Below are positions 42,731-50,485 of a DNA stretch of 64,000 nt, in pieces; the stretch's first letter is position 1, and each line of letters opens with the position of its first letter. The stretch is from Lactiplantibacillus pingfangensis. Lineage in GTDB: Bacteria > Bacillota > Bacilli > Lactobacillales > Lactobacillaceae. Under the pieces are notes generated by a model. It did no database searches, was not told the DNA's origin, and worked only from the letters and a program-made list of their open reading frames with translations. The position numbers were made by a program, and so were the translations under genes. Location: positions 79,733 to 143,732 of the forward strand of contig NZ_BJDG01000006.1 in NCBI RefSeq assembly GCF_005404945.1. Reading direction: 5' to 3'.

Positions 42731-43452
42731 TATTCAACACCCTCCGCCTTCAAAAAGACATCTTCAATCGTCTTCACTTGATATTGTTGTTCCAGGGCGG
42801 CTGGCGCATCAAACGCCATCACTTTGCCGTCGAGTAATAAGGCGACCCGTCCGCACAACTCTGCTTCATCCATGACATGGGTGGTAATTAAAATACTGCG
42901 GCCCTCATCACGAATGCGACCAAGCTCAGCCCAAATTTGGCGGCGTAAGGCCGGATCAATCCCAACAGTTGGTTCATCCAAAATCAATAAATCGGGTTTG
43001 CCAAGTAAGGCAATGGCTAAGGATAATCGCCGCATCATCCCGCCAGAATAGCCGGAAACGCGTTTGTTCAAATCAGCTGTTAAATCAACGACTTTAGCGA
43101 CATAATCAACTTCTCGGGTCATATCCGCCTTCGCGATGCCCTTCATCAAGCCATAAAACTTTAAATTTTCACGGCCAGTTAAGGTGTCATACAAGGCATC
43201 GGTTTGTGCCATGTACCCGATTCGCCCTAATAATTGGCGATTAGGCATCACCGTGCCAAAAACCTTGGCTGAACCCCCACTAGTCACTTCCATGCCCAGT
43301 GTAACTTTAATGACCGTTGACTTGCCGGCCCCTGATGGTCCGATTAACCCAACAATTTCACCCGGATTAACGGTTAAATTAATATCTTTCAACACCGTCT
43401 GATTGCCAAACTTCTTGGCCAGATGTTGTAAATCAATAATTGCCTGACTCAT
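42730..43452 (-). CDS. ABC exporter ATP-binding protein
   Basis: 240 residues with Walker A GPSGAGKST, signature YSGGMMRRL, Walker B LLILDEPTVGIDP and H-loop ITTHVMDEAE, as in DrrA-like drug exporters. Start ATG of MSQAIIDLQ has GGAGG seven bases upstream; eight codons of the longer frame precede it and hold the ribosome site. First gene of the operon. Confidence 0.94.
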   Translation of the reverse strand: MSQAIIDLQHLAKKFGNQTVLKDINLTVNPGEIVGLIGPSGAGKSTVIKVTLGMEVTSGGSAKVFGTVMPNRQLLGRIGYMAQTDALYDTLTGRENLKFYGLMKGIAKADMTREVDYVAKVVDLTADLNKRVSGYSGGMMRRLSLAIALLGKPDLLILDEPTVGIDPALRRQIWAELGRIRDEGRSILITTHVMDEAELCGRVALLLDGKVMAFDAPAALEQQYQVKTIEDVFLKAEGVE

Positions 43453-43498
43453 GAGTATGCCTCCTAATAAATTCAATCTTTTTCACTTTCATCAATTA

Positions 43499-43602
43499 GT
43501 GAGTAAGTGGTTACTCACCTAACAAAAACTATTATACGCAGCCTTAAGTGAGTGTCAACTCATTTTAGCGTTTTTAGTCAAAAAAAGCGAGTGACTACTC
43601 AC
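43499..43602 (-). promoter_or_regulatory. Promoter with TetR operators for the ABC exporter operon
   Basis: Minus strand -35 TTGACA (43553-43558), 16-bp spacer, -10 TATAAT (43531-43536). Dyads: GTGAGTAA/TTACTCAC (43499-43518) just downstream of the start site, TGAGT/ACTCA overlapping the -35, and GAGTGA..TCAC (43589-43602) upstream. Confidence 0.8.
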
Positions 43603-43680
43603 TTAAATCCTACTCGTCGCAGTCGTTTAATGACTTTAGAATAATTTACGTACTTGGGCTGAGCCTTGCTGAAATTAGAC

Positions 43681-43742
43681 AAAAAAACTAACGGTCAAGT
43701 CGTGCTTGATTTTCTCAGCAGGATTTGACCGTTAGTTTTTTT
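43681..43742 (-). terminator. Strong terminator after arsC
   Basis: AAAAAAACTAACGGTCAA and TTGACCGTTAGTTTTTTT form an 18-bp perfect stem with a 26-nt loop. Confidence 0.92.
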
Positions 43743-43777
43743 GTTTTTTGAGCACTAGTCCCATTTCTCTGGCTAAC

Positions 43778-44206
43778 TTAATTAATTTGTTGAGCTGGCA
43801 CCAAGGTCAGTACCCGTCGTTTAATCTCATCGCGCACTTGCCGAAAGACTGCCAATTGTGCGGCCGGAGTACCGGTTGCCTGGGCGGGATCGGGTAACGG
43901 CCAATGCAATTTTTGCACTGTGGCCGGGGTTACCGGGCAACGATCACGGGCATCACCACATAAGGTAATCACCAAGTCACATTGTTGTAAATAAGTCGGT
44001 TCAATCAATTTAGACTGTTGACCTGAAATATCGATTCCCACTTCTGCCATGACTTTAACCGCGGTTGGATTCAAGCCATGGGTCTCCACACCGGCGGATT
44101 GAATTGTCCAATTTGCCGGTAATAGCTGCTTGGCAAATCCTTCTGCCATTTGACTGCGGCAAGCATTACCGGTACATAGAAAGTAAAGTTGTTTTGATTT
44201 AACCAT
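43778..44206 (-). CDS. arsC: Arsenate reductase, low-molecular-weight phosphatase type
   Basis: 142 residues, thioredoxin-coupled class. P-loop [13 protein letters not shown] at the N-terminus (catalytic cysteine about residue 11), and CGDARDRCP, the redox cysteine pair, at about 82-90. Related phosphatase-like proteins lack the second pair, so arsenate reduction is well supported. No arsenite pump is adjacent. GAGG is upstream; the DMT exporter gene precedes by 47 bp. Confidence 0.9.
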   Translation of the reverse strand: MVKSKQLYFLCTGNACRSQMAEGFAKQLLPANWTIQSAGVETHGLNPTAVKVMAEVGIDISGQQSKLIEPTYLQQCDLVITLCGDARDRCPVTPATVQKLHWPLPDPAQATGTPAAQLAVFRQVRDEIKRRVLTLVPAQQIN

Positions 44207-44253
44207 TTTAATAACCTCTTTTTAGTTGTGTCCAATACTGTTTTCAAGCCAAG

Positions 44254-45156
44254 TTAGTCACTAAAACCGGCCTTTTTCGCAACCATGAATTGTAACATCG
44301 TAACCCCAACAATCATGATAGCTCCCAAAATACCATAAAAGTTAAAGGTCACGTTTAGGAACAACACACTCAAAATGGTCGCCGCCAACGGTTCAATTGC
44401 ACCAAGGACGCTGGCGGTCGTCGGCATAATGGCTTCCAAACTTTGCAAGAAAAATAAATAGGCCAACATCGTTCCAAATATGACGACAAACGCGACTTCC
44501 AACCAAGAAAATGGTGACAGGCTCGGGAAGTGACGCCAGGCCTGAGTTGCCACGGAAACAATCAGCCCACCAATCAGCATGGACCAGCCGACGATGGCAA
44601 TCGACCCGTAAGTCTTCAGCAACGTTTGGGGCATCAACGTATACACTGCCGCCCCAACTGCGGCAAGCAATCCCCAGACAACCGCCGCGACCGGTAATGC
44701 CAGCGAATTTAAGTGTCCCTCCGTTACGATCAAAATGGTTCCAAGAATCGCCGAGACGACTGAAATCACATCAACCTTACTGGGCCAAGCCCAATTAACA
44801 CAAGCTAAGAAGAGAATAATAATGACCGGCGATAGAAATTGTAGGATTGCCGCGGTGGCCGCATTCCCCGTGCTAATCGCCATAAAATAGGTCAATTGCA
44901 CGGATGCCATGCCCAGTAAACTAAAGGCCACTAATTTCACAGTCGCCCGTGGTTGCTGGAACACTGCAAACACCGGCGCCCGACGACTTAACCCATACAA
45001 AATCAATAAAATTCCCGAGATGAGCATTCGAATCGAGACTAACCACAGCGGTGAAATCGCAGTCGTATTAAATAAATGTTGGGCAACGGTCCCGGAACTT
45101 CCCCATAAAAATGGGCCAGCACTCGCTAAGATGAGCCCCATTGTCTTTTTTTGCAC
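44254..45156 (-). CDS. EamA/DMT-superfamily permease
   Basis: 300 residues with ten hydrophobic helices in two EamA repeats (ASAGPFLWGSSGTVAQHLF and VWGLLAAVGAAVYTLMP). RhaT-like transporters move amino acids, sugars or amines out or in; no substrate signature. Possibly co-transcribed with arsC, though a functional link is not evident. Confidence 0.88.
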   Translation of the reverse strand: MQKKTMGLILASAGPFLWGSSGTVAQHLFNTTAISPLWLVSIRMLISGILLILYGLSRRAPVFAVFQQPRATVKLVAFSLLGMASVQLTYFMAISTGNAATAAILQFLSPVIIILFLACVNWAWPSKVDVISVVSAILGTILIVTEGHLNSLALPVAAVVWGLLAAVGAAVYTLMPQTLLKTYGSIAIVGWSMLIGGLIVSVATQAWRHFPSLSPFSWLEVAFVVIFGTMLAYLFFLQSLEAIMPTTASVLGAIEPLAATILSVLFLNVTFNFYGILGAIMIVGVTMLQFMVAKKAGFSD

Positions 45157-45358
45157 GTAACCACCCCTCCAAGTCGCTTTCAGTTTAGTCTAACAAGACT
45201 TGGCTAACTTTCCAAGGGACGTCTGTAAAACAGCTCGGTAAGTCACCTAACAAAGCCCTTTTTCAAGCCAGTAGTGCCTTACTGTTAACCAAGTTCACTA
45301 CTGGCAATTGACAGGTCTTGACCACTAGGCTAATCTAAGAACGTCCAAGGAGGTTCTT

Positions 45359-46057
45359 ATGAAACATCAAAAATTAATTTACGGGTTAATTGCCCTTTTT
45401 GCGATCATCTTTATTGGCGGTGCGCTGATCATTCCGACCCCGGCCATTAAAAGTCGCGTCATCACCATTAGTAACTTTATTACTGGTCATCCTAAAACTA
45501 AGGATGACAGCCGCGACGTAGCCAATTCTAAACTGGGACAAAAGTATCAGCTTTCAACGGCACAACTTAAAAAGCTCAATCAGCTCAAAGTCACGGGAAT
45601 TGGCGATTCCATTATGGTTCGTACTACCGGTGACTTAAAACAAGTTATCGGATCGTTTAACGTCAATGCCAAAATTGGTCGTCAAGTCGCTGCCGCGCCG
45701 GCGATCATTACCCAGCTGCAAACTGATCAAGCGATGGCTAAGAATGTCCTGATTAATTTAGGCACAAATGGCCCCACTGATACCACCACGATTGACGGCA
45801 TTATTGATCAAATTGGGGCTAGCCATGAAATCTTTTGGGTCAACACCCGAGTTCCCGGCAAAGCTTGGCAAGATCCGAACAATCAGCTGATTGCCGCGGC
45901 GGCCAAAAAATACACGAATGTCCATCTCGTCGACTGGCTTTATGTCAGTCAAGACAATGATAACTGGTTTGCCGACGACAACTTGCATCCGAACACGCTC
46001 GGCGATCGCGAGTATGTCGCGACGGTTGGCCCAGTCCTCGCCAAATATGGTAAATAA
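45359..46057 (+). CDS. Membrane-anchored SGNH hydrolase/esterase
   Basis: 232 residues with an N-terminal signal anchor (LIYGLIALFAIIFIGGALII) and an extracellular SGNH domain: VTGIGDSIMV (serine), LINLGTNGP (asparagine) and DDNLHPNTLGD (Asp/His). The domain resembles the C-terminal SGNH part of OatA-like acyltransferases, such as the protein at 61238-63094, but without the membrane acyltransferase half. It may add or remove O-acetyl groups on the wall or polysaccharide. GGAGG precedes the ATG. Confidence 0.88.
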   Translation: MKHQKLIYGLIALFAIIFIGGALIIPTPAIKSRVITISNFITGHPKTKDDSRDVANSKLGQKYQLSTAQLKKLNQLKVTGIGDSIMVRTTGDLKQVIGSFNVNAKIGRQVAAAPAIITQLQTDQAMAKNVLINLGTNGPTDTTTIDGIIDQIGASHEIFWVNTRVPGKAWQDPNNQLIAAAAKKYTNVHLVDWLYVSQDNDNWFADDNLHPNTLGDREYVATVGPVLAKYGK

Positions 46058-46060
46058 GTC

Positions 46061-46107
46061 AAAAACACGATTTGATCGGCATAACGCCAAGTCAAATCGT
46101 GTTTTTT
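46061..46107. terminator. Bidirectional terminator
   Basis: AAAAACACGATTTGA/TCAAATCGTGTTTTT, 15 perfect pairs, 16-nt loop. Serves the convergent SGNH and HxlR genes. Confidence 0.93.
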
Positions 46108-46142
46108 AAACTGGAACGATGTAACTTTTAACCTCTTTGTGC

Positions 46143-46445
46143 CTAGGCCATTTCGGTAATCACCCGGTCGCCCCATGCTTCTAAATGGGCCAAATCATGT
46201 TGTAAGACCAGACCTTCAGCCGTTAATCCGTAGGCATATGCCGGTGTCGAAACCACTAAGCCCAGTTGTTCTAACTTCACTAAAACCGTCAACAACTTGA
46301 GGGTTGATAGGCCACGGATTTGCCGTCGCAAAATCATGAAGTCCACCGGGGTTGCCTGCAACTGGCTCAGTGCTAAGGCATGCCATTTATTGGACAACAG
46401 CGCCAATCCAATCTTTGTCCCAATATTCAAATCTCGCATCACCAT
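46143..46445 (-). CDS. HxlR-like winged-helix regulator
   Basis: 100 residues, with GTKIGLALLSNKWHALALSQ and a wing region LTAEGLVLQHDLAHLEAWGD that follow the HxlR plan; the N-terminal cysteine of many HxlR sensors is absent. GGGGAG precedes the ATG by six bases. Stands alone; target unknown. The modular repeat copy 5 begins 41 bp upstream of its start. Confidence 0.78.
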   Translation of the reverse strand: MVMRDLNIGTKIGLALLSNKWHALALSQLQATPVDFMILRRQIRGLSTLKLLTVLVKLEQLGLVVSTPAYAYGLTAEGLVLQHDLAHLEAWGDRVITEMA

Positions 46446-46567
46446 GATTAACTCCCCTTATCCTGCTACAATTACTGTTAATTTGAAGGTTGAAAGGACA
46501 AAAGAACTTGTAAACACTGTCATATAGGCAACAGGCACTGCCAAATTAGTGGTAATCCCGCTCCGGC

Positions 46568-46724
46568 ATGCAGAATCGCTGTGCTATAGTGGGACAGTCG
46601 CAGCCATAGTACGGTCTGCGACTTCGATTTAAAGCCGATAATTCACGTCTTTAAATCGCCCTGTAAGATTAGGCGGCTAAGATTCGCCGCCCAATCTTAC
46701 CGACACAGCACAACGATTCTGCAT
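46568..46724 (+). ncRNA. A1 cloverleaf module, reference copy
   Basis: Outer stem ATGCAGAATCG (46568-46578)/CGATTCTGCAT (46714-46724) and TGTGCT/AGCACA (46707-46712). Three arms: AGTCGCAG/CTGCGACT (46596-46623), CGATTTAAAG/CTTTAAATCG (46625-46658), GTAAGATTAGGCGGC/GCCGCCCAATCTTAC (46663-46700). Whether it acts as RNA or as folded DNA is unknown. Confidence 0.6.
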
Positions 46725-46766
46725 ACCTACGCTAAATCTAGTCTAAAAATAGTTAAATTAGCTGGA

Positions 46767-46940
46767 AGTCGCCGCTGATGGCATCGGTCGTGAAAGTGGC
46801 GTTGAGGCGGCATGTTCCTTGCCGGCGTTACGCCACGGACGGTCCGGGACACTTGCGATTCATGCAAGGGTTCCGGACGAGGACCAAGACGCTCCTCAGG
46901 CTTGATCCGGTCCCACGGCCGCATGTTATCAGTGGCGACT
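46767..46940 (+). ncRNA. A2 cloverleaf module, reference copy
   Basis: Outer stem AGTCGCCGCTGAT/ATCAGTGGCGACT (46767/46940) extending through CAT and GGTCGTG/CACGGCC. Arms: GTGGCGT/ACGCCAC with inner CGGCA/TGCCG; TCCGG..CTTGC/GCAAG..CCGGA; GGACC.AAG/CTT..GGTCC. Flanked by GGAAG on both sides. Confidence 0.6.
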
Positions 46941-47094
46941 GGAAGCGGTCATATCAACTAATTTTCATGCTCTAAGCATTGACATGGCAGTAGTTACTGG
47001 CGATTTTGATCTTTCAAACTTTATTGTTAATTTTATAATTGTTTACTTGGAAAGGCGACTGAAAAGGTCCATCGAGACAGGTCGGTTTTAACGA

Positions 47095-48861
47095 TTATTC
47101 TTTAAATTGAATTTTGACATAATCGCGGTACAACGGCGTATTTGCCATTAGTTCTTGATGGCTGCCGTGACCGCTAACATGCCCATTTTCGATAAAGTAA
47201 ATATTGTCTGCATCCACAATGGTGCTTAAACGATGTGCGATGACTAAGGTTGTCCGCCCCTTCATCAATTCGCCCAAAGCTTGTTGCACCATTGCTTCTG
47301 ACTCTGAATCAAGACTGGCCGTAGCTTCGTCCAGCATCAAAATCTTGGGATCACGCAAGAATGCACGCGCAATCGCCAACCGTTGCCGTTGACCGCCACT
47401 GACTTTCACCCCACGTTCACCAACTTGGGTATCTAAGCCAGCCGCCATCTCGCGCACAAATTTATCCGCAGAAGCCAGCTTCAAAACATGCCACAATGCA
47501 TCGTCAGTAAAGGACTGTTTTGAGCCATAAGTTAAATTATCCCGAATTGTTCCCGCCATAATCGCCGAATCTTGGCTGACGTAACCAATTTGTGACCGCC
47601 AATCCGTCAAATTAAGGTCAGCAACATTCTTGCCGCCAATTGTGACCTGACCACTAGTTGGTTCATAGTAACGTTCTAGTAAACCGAAAATGGTTGATTT
47701 ACCACCACCTGATGGTCCCGCAAACGCAACGACCGTATTGGGTTTGGCTTCAAAGTTCACATCACGTAACACCGGTTGTCCATCGTCTGCATAAGCAAAG
47801 TCCACCTGTGACATCGCCAAAGTTTGGTTCGCCACTGAGTGACTTTCACCGGCAGTCAATGCTTCTTCCGGTTCATTTAATAAGTCACGAATTCTTTCAG
47901 TCGCACCGCTCGCTTTTGATAAGGTTGTAAAGAATTGCCCTAAAGTTCCTGCTGGACCAATAATTTGAAAAAGATACATCAGAAATGAAACCAATGTGCC
48001 CATCGTCATCGTACCGCTAGCGACTCGAGCTGCCGCATAGACCAACACGCCGACAAACAAGGCCATCATGCTAGCTGTCATGACCGGACCAGTCACGGAA
48101 TCATAAATCGCTTCTTTTAGACCAATCTGGTAAAGCTTTTTGATTTGTCCCGCGCCAGTCTCAGTTTCAAAATCTTCAGCGTTCGATGATTTAACTAGCC
48201 GAACTTCACTCAGAGTCTCATCCGCCGTGCCATTAAAATCCGCTAACGCATCTTGCCGCTGCCGTCCAATTCTCCCGGTAGCTTTCATAATCGGAAACAT
48301 AATCAATAACACAATTGGCACAGCGACCGCCATAATTAGTGTCATTTTCCAATCCATCAACGCCATAATGACTAACGCGCCAACAAGTTGCATCAGTGAC
48401 GTGACCATTTGTGGAAATGAGTTGGCTAGTAATTCCTTGACCTGCGTCGAATCGTTGACCAGCCGTGAGGTCATCTCACCCGTCTTGACGTTGTCAAAAT
48501 AGGACACCCGTAAGCGAACCAATTTGTGCCACAGTGTTGACCGTAAATTGGCGACCACATTTTCACCAAAGATTCCAAGTAGTGTCCCAGAAAGCGCGCT
48601 AATCACCGCGCTCAATAGGAATAAGCCAATTACCCCAACTAACAAGGTTTGATTGATGCCGTGACTAAAGCCATTAATTAACGTTTGGGCAAACTTCGGC
48701 ACTAATAACTGTGCCCCAGTCGCTAATAGTCCTAAGACTAACCCTAGCCAGAGTTGCCAGTAGCGCGGTGCGGTTTGTCGAATCAAATGCAGAAAACCTT
48801 TTAAATCAAATTTGCTCGGAGTCGCTTGTGGTGTCCGAGCTGCTGCTAATCGTTGTGCCAT
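47095..48861 (-). CDS. ABC exporter, fused permease-ATPase (multidrug/lipid type)
   Basis: 588 residues: six membrane helices in about 35-320, then a nucleotide-binding domain with Walker A GPSGGGKST, Q-loop, signature VSGGQRQRL, Walker B ILMLDEATAS and H-loop VIAHRLST. Works as a homodimer like LmrA/BmrA, extruding hydrophobic compounds. It follows a MarR gene by 28 bp and is presumably repressed by it. The N-terminal 30 residues are cytosolic and basic. Confidence 0.94.
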   Translation of the reverse strand: MAQRLAAARTPQATPSKFDLKGFLHLIRQTAPRYWQLWLGLVLGLLATGAQLLVPKFAQTLINGFSHGINQTLLVGVIGLFLLSAVISALSGTLLGIFGENVVANLRSTLWHKLVRLRVSYFDNVKTGEMTSRLVNDSTQVKELLANSFPQMVTSLMQLVGALVIMALMDWKMTLIMAVAVPIVLLIMFPIMKATGRIGRQRQDALADFNGTADETLSEVRLVKSSNAEDFETETGAGQIKKLYQIGLKEAIYDSVTGPVMTASMMALFVGVLVYAAARVASGTMTMGTLVSFLMYLFQIIGPAGTLGQFFTTLSKASGATERIRDLLNEPEEALTAGESHSVANQTLAMSQVDFAYADDGQPVLRDVNFEAKPNTVVAFAGPSGGGKSTIFGLLERYYEPTSGQVTIGGKNVADLNLTDWRSQIGYVSQDSAIMAGTIRDNLTYGSKQSFTDDALWHVLKLASADKFVREMAAGLDTQVGERGVKVSGGQRQRLAIARAFLRDPKILMLDEATASLDSESEAMVQQALGELMKGRTTLVIAHRLSTIVDADNIYFIENGHVSGHGSHQELMANTPLYRDYVKIQFKE

Positions 48862-48889
48862 TTCTCAAATGCCTTCTTTTTTCTTAAAT

Positions 48890-49414
48890 TTAGAACCAGC
48901 GCCGGCCCCAGCCTGGACGTTGTGGCCAATCATGATCGTGTGGGTGTCCCATGAAATCATGTAAGTCTAATTCTGGTGCGTGTTGTGTGAGCTTATCCAA
49001 TAACTTTTGTAGTTCGAGCTGTTCATCCGCTGATAAGCAACCAAATAAGTTATCTGACAATTTATCAATTCCTTGATCACGATGCGTTGCCATCTGTTGG
49101 CCTTTTTCACTCAACCGAACGATCACCGCACGTTTGTCTGTCTCGCTTGGCACTCGTTCAACCAACCCGACTTCTTCCAAGCGATTGATCGTTGCACTCA
49201 CCGAACTCGGGCGAATATCTAAGATTTCTGCAATTTCTGCATTGGTTAACCCGGCTGGCGAGTCGGCCAACAATTGTAATAACCGCATCTGTCCCCGGCC
49301 GCCACCACCATGTTGCCCGGCCATATCTTGTTGATGTGCAACCGCCATTAAGAAAACCCGGTTTTGCATTAATTTACCAAAACTATTAAATAGTCCTCGA
49401 CTTTGATCTGACAT
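48890..49414 (-). CDS. MarR-family repressor with histidine-rich tail
   Basis: 174 residues. Winged helix: LTNAEIAEILDIRPSSVSATI then NRLEEVGLVERVPSETDKR. The C-terminus DFMGHPHDHDWPQRPGWG adds histidines and aromatic residues not usual in MarR proteins and could bind metal. GAGGAGG precedes the ATG. First gene of the MarR-ABC operon; inverted AGTTAGT/ACTAACT sites lie upstream. Confidence 0.92.
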   Translation of the reverse strand: MSDQSRGLFNSFGKLMQNRVFLMAVAHQQDMAGQHGGGGRGQMRLLQLLADSPAGLTNAEIAEILDIRPSSVSATINRLEEVGLVERVPSETDKRAVIVRLSEKGQQMATHRDQGIDKLSDNLFGCLSADEQLELQKLLDKLTQHAPELDLHDFMGHPHDHDWPQRPGWGRRWF

Positions 49415-49457
49415 TAAAAGATCCTCCTCAAATTTTCAATGTCATTATATTAGCACG

Positions 49458-49501
49458 ATAGTTAGTTTTATACAACAAAGACTAACTAAAAAGCTAACTA
49501 T
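49458..49501. promoter_or_regulatory. MarR operator region
   Basis: AGTTAGT (49460-49466), ACTAACT (49481-49487) and GCTAACTA (49493-49500) give two overlapping inverted sets; TATAAT at 49444-49449 on minus may be the -10. Confidence 0.6.
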
Positions 49502-49506
49502 TAAGC

Positions 49507-49547
49507 AAAAAACACGCTAATGCCTGATTTAACGGCGTTAGCGTGTT
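49507..49547 (-). terminator. Terminator, probably of the VOC protein gene
   Basis: Minus strand AACACGCTAA/TTAGCGTGTT, 17-nt loop, T-run. It lies 100 nt past the stop of the VOC gene with a repeat fragment between. Confidence 0.85.
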
Positions 49548-49560
49548 GCAAATTTACTTA

Positions 49561-49634
49561 GGTTAAGAGCAAAAAAATGCGAACAGAACCACAGCGGCAA
49601 CGGTCGCACCTAAACTAGACTCGTGGTGGGTGCA
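49561..49634 (+). repeat. Fragment of the modular element (left-arm type C only)
   Basis: GCGAACAGAACC ... CGGTCGCACCTAAAC matches the left arms of copies at 21833 and 57873. No A1, A2 or right end. Confidence 0.6.
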
Positions 49635-49649
49635 CAAACAGCCGTATTT

Positions 49650-50006
49650 TTACTTATCTTGTGCGACCACAAAGTAGTTGCCATCAGGGTCTGAAAAGTT
49701 AAACGTTAAAGTCCCATTATTATCAACGATCTCTCCAGCGCTGGGCAGAGCCTTGTGCAAAGCTTCGAAACGATCGCTAAAGAACATCAATGACGGGGTG
49801 TTGCCCATCACTTCTGGTGAATATTTGGCAATAAATGCTTTGGGAAAGAATGCCAATTCCATGCTGGGCGCAATGGCTAGCACGATTGTCTTAAACTCAT
49901 CAGGTAAACTCGAAATCGTTTCAATTTTGGCGTCAAAGTAATCTTGCCAAAACTTGGCCATCTGATCGACATCAGTCACATATAGCATGATACGTGTTTT
50001 TTTCAT
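49650..50006 (-). CDS. VOC/glyoxalase-fold protein
   Basis: 118 residues of the vicinal-oxygen-chelate superfamily: RIMLYVTDVDQMAKFWQDYF opens the first half and LTFNFSDPDGNYFVVAQ closes the second. Members include glyoxalases, dioxygenases and resistance proteins; metal ligands are incomplete here, so function is open. Alone between a repeat fragment and a divergent small gene. Confidence 0.83.
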   Translation of the reverse strand: MKKTRIMLYVTDVDQMAKFWQDYFDAKIETISSLPDEFKTIVLAIAPSMELAFFPKAFIAKYSPEVMGNTPSLMFFSDRFEALHKALPSAGEIVDNNGTLTFNFSDPDGNYFVVAQDK

Positions 50007-50165
50007 GGTTACACCTCATTACTATCGTTATTTTAGTTTTTATTATAAGCAATTTAGGTCGTTTTTGACAGACAGAACACTGCTAACTTTGGGGCAACAC
50101 AGCAATCAGAAAATTTAACGTTACCCACAAATGCGACTACAATGGTCATGGAAGGAGTGGTCTTT

Positions 50166-50438
50166 ATGACCCCAAATGACCTATTGTCTGATTTGCAAAA
50201 GCTTAAGCTGCTGCCAAGCCAGCCATTACATTGGCAAACCTTCAGTCCAACAAGTCTCTGTGTTGAACTAAACCATCACCGTTATGTTTACCAACTAGAC
50301 GTTGCCTTGAACACGGTCACGGTTTTTCATGCCAGTGACCAAACGGAAACATCGGAGGATTTTCACTTCGATAAAACCATCCAACTAACGGCGACACAAC
50401 AAAAACGGCTACATGCCGCAACACCATTAGCCAGTTAG
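50166..50438 (+). CDS. Conserved small protein of unknown function
   Basis: 90 residues, soluble, starting MTPNDLLSDLQKLKLLPSQP. AAGGAGTGG lies five bases before this ATG; the longer frame begins before the ribosome site. Predicted mixed alpha/beta; no motif recognised. Confidence 0.7.
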   Translation: MTPNDLLSDLQKLKLLPSQPLHWQTFSPTSLCVELNHHRYVYQLDVALNTVTVFHASDQTETSEDFHFDKTIQLTATQQKRLHAATPLAS

Positions 50439-50446
50439 GTCCAGAC

Positions 50447-50484
50447 AAAAAATGACGAACTTTTTAATGAGTTCGTCATTTTTT
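50447..50484. terminator. Bidirectional terminator
   Basis: AAAAAATGACGAAC/GTTCGTCATTTTTT, 14 perfect pairs, 10-nt loop, between convergent genes. Confidence 0.93.
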
Positions 50485-50485
50485 A

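Larger units (their letters stand above)
46486..47021 (+). repeat. Modular inverted-terminus element, full copy 5 (A1 + A2)
   Basis: Best-preserved copy, 536 bp. Left terminus AAGGTTGAAAGGACAAAA (46486-46503), right terminus TTTTGATCTTTCAAACTT (47004-47021), 15 of 18 positions inverted. A1 at 46568-46724, A2 at 46767-46940. TGTTAATTT occurs on both sides but is offset by 3 bp on the right, so a target duplication is not certain. Confidence 0.88.

Noticed and set aside
46477..47033. TGTTAATTT on both sides of copy 5 as target duplication
   Set aside because: The right copy is offset by three bases from the terminus and other copies show no such repeat; could be chance in AT-rich DNA.
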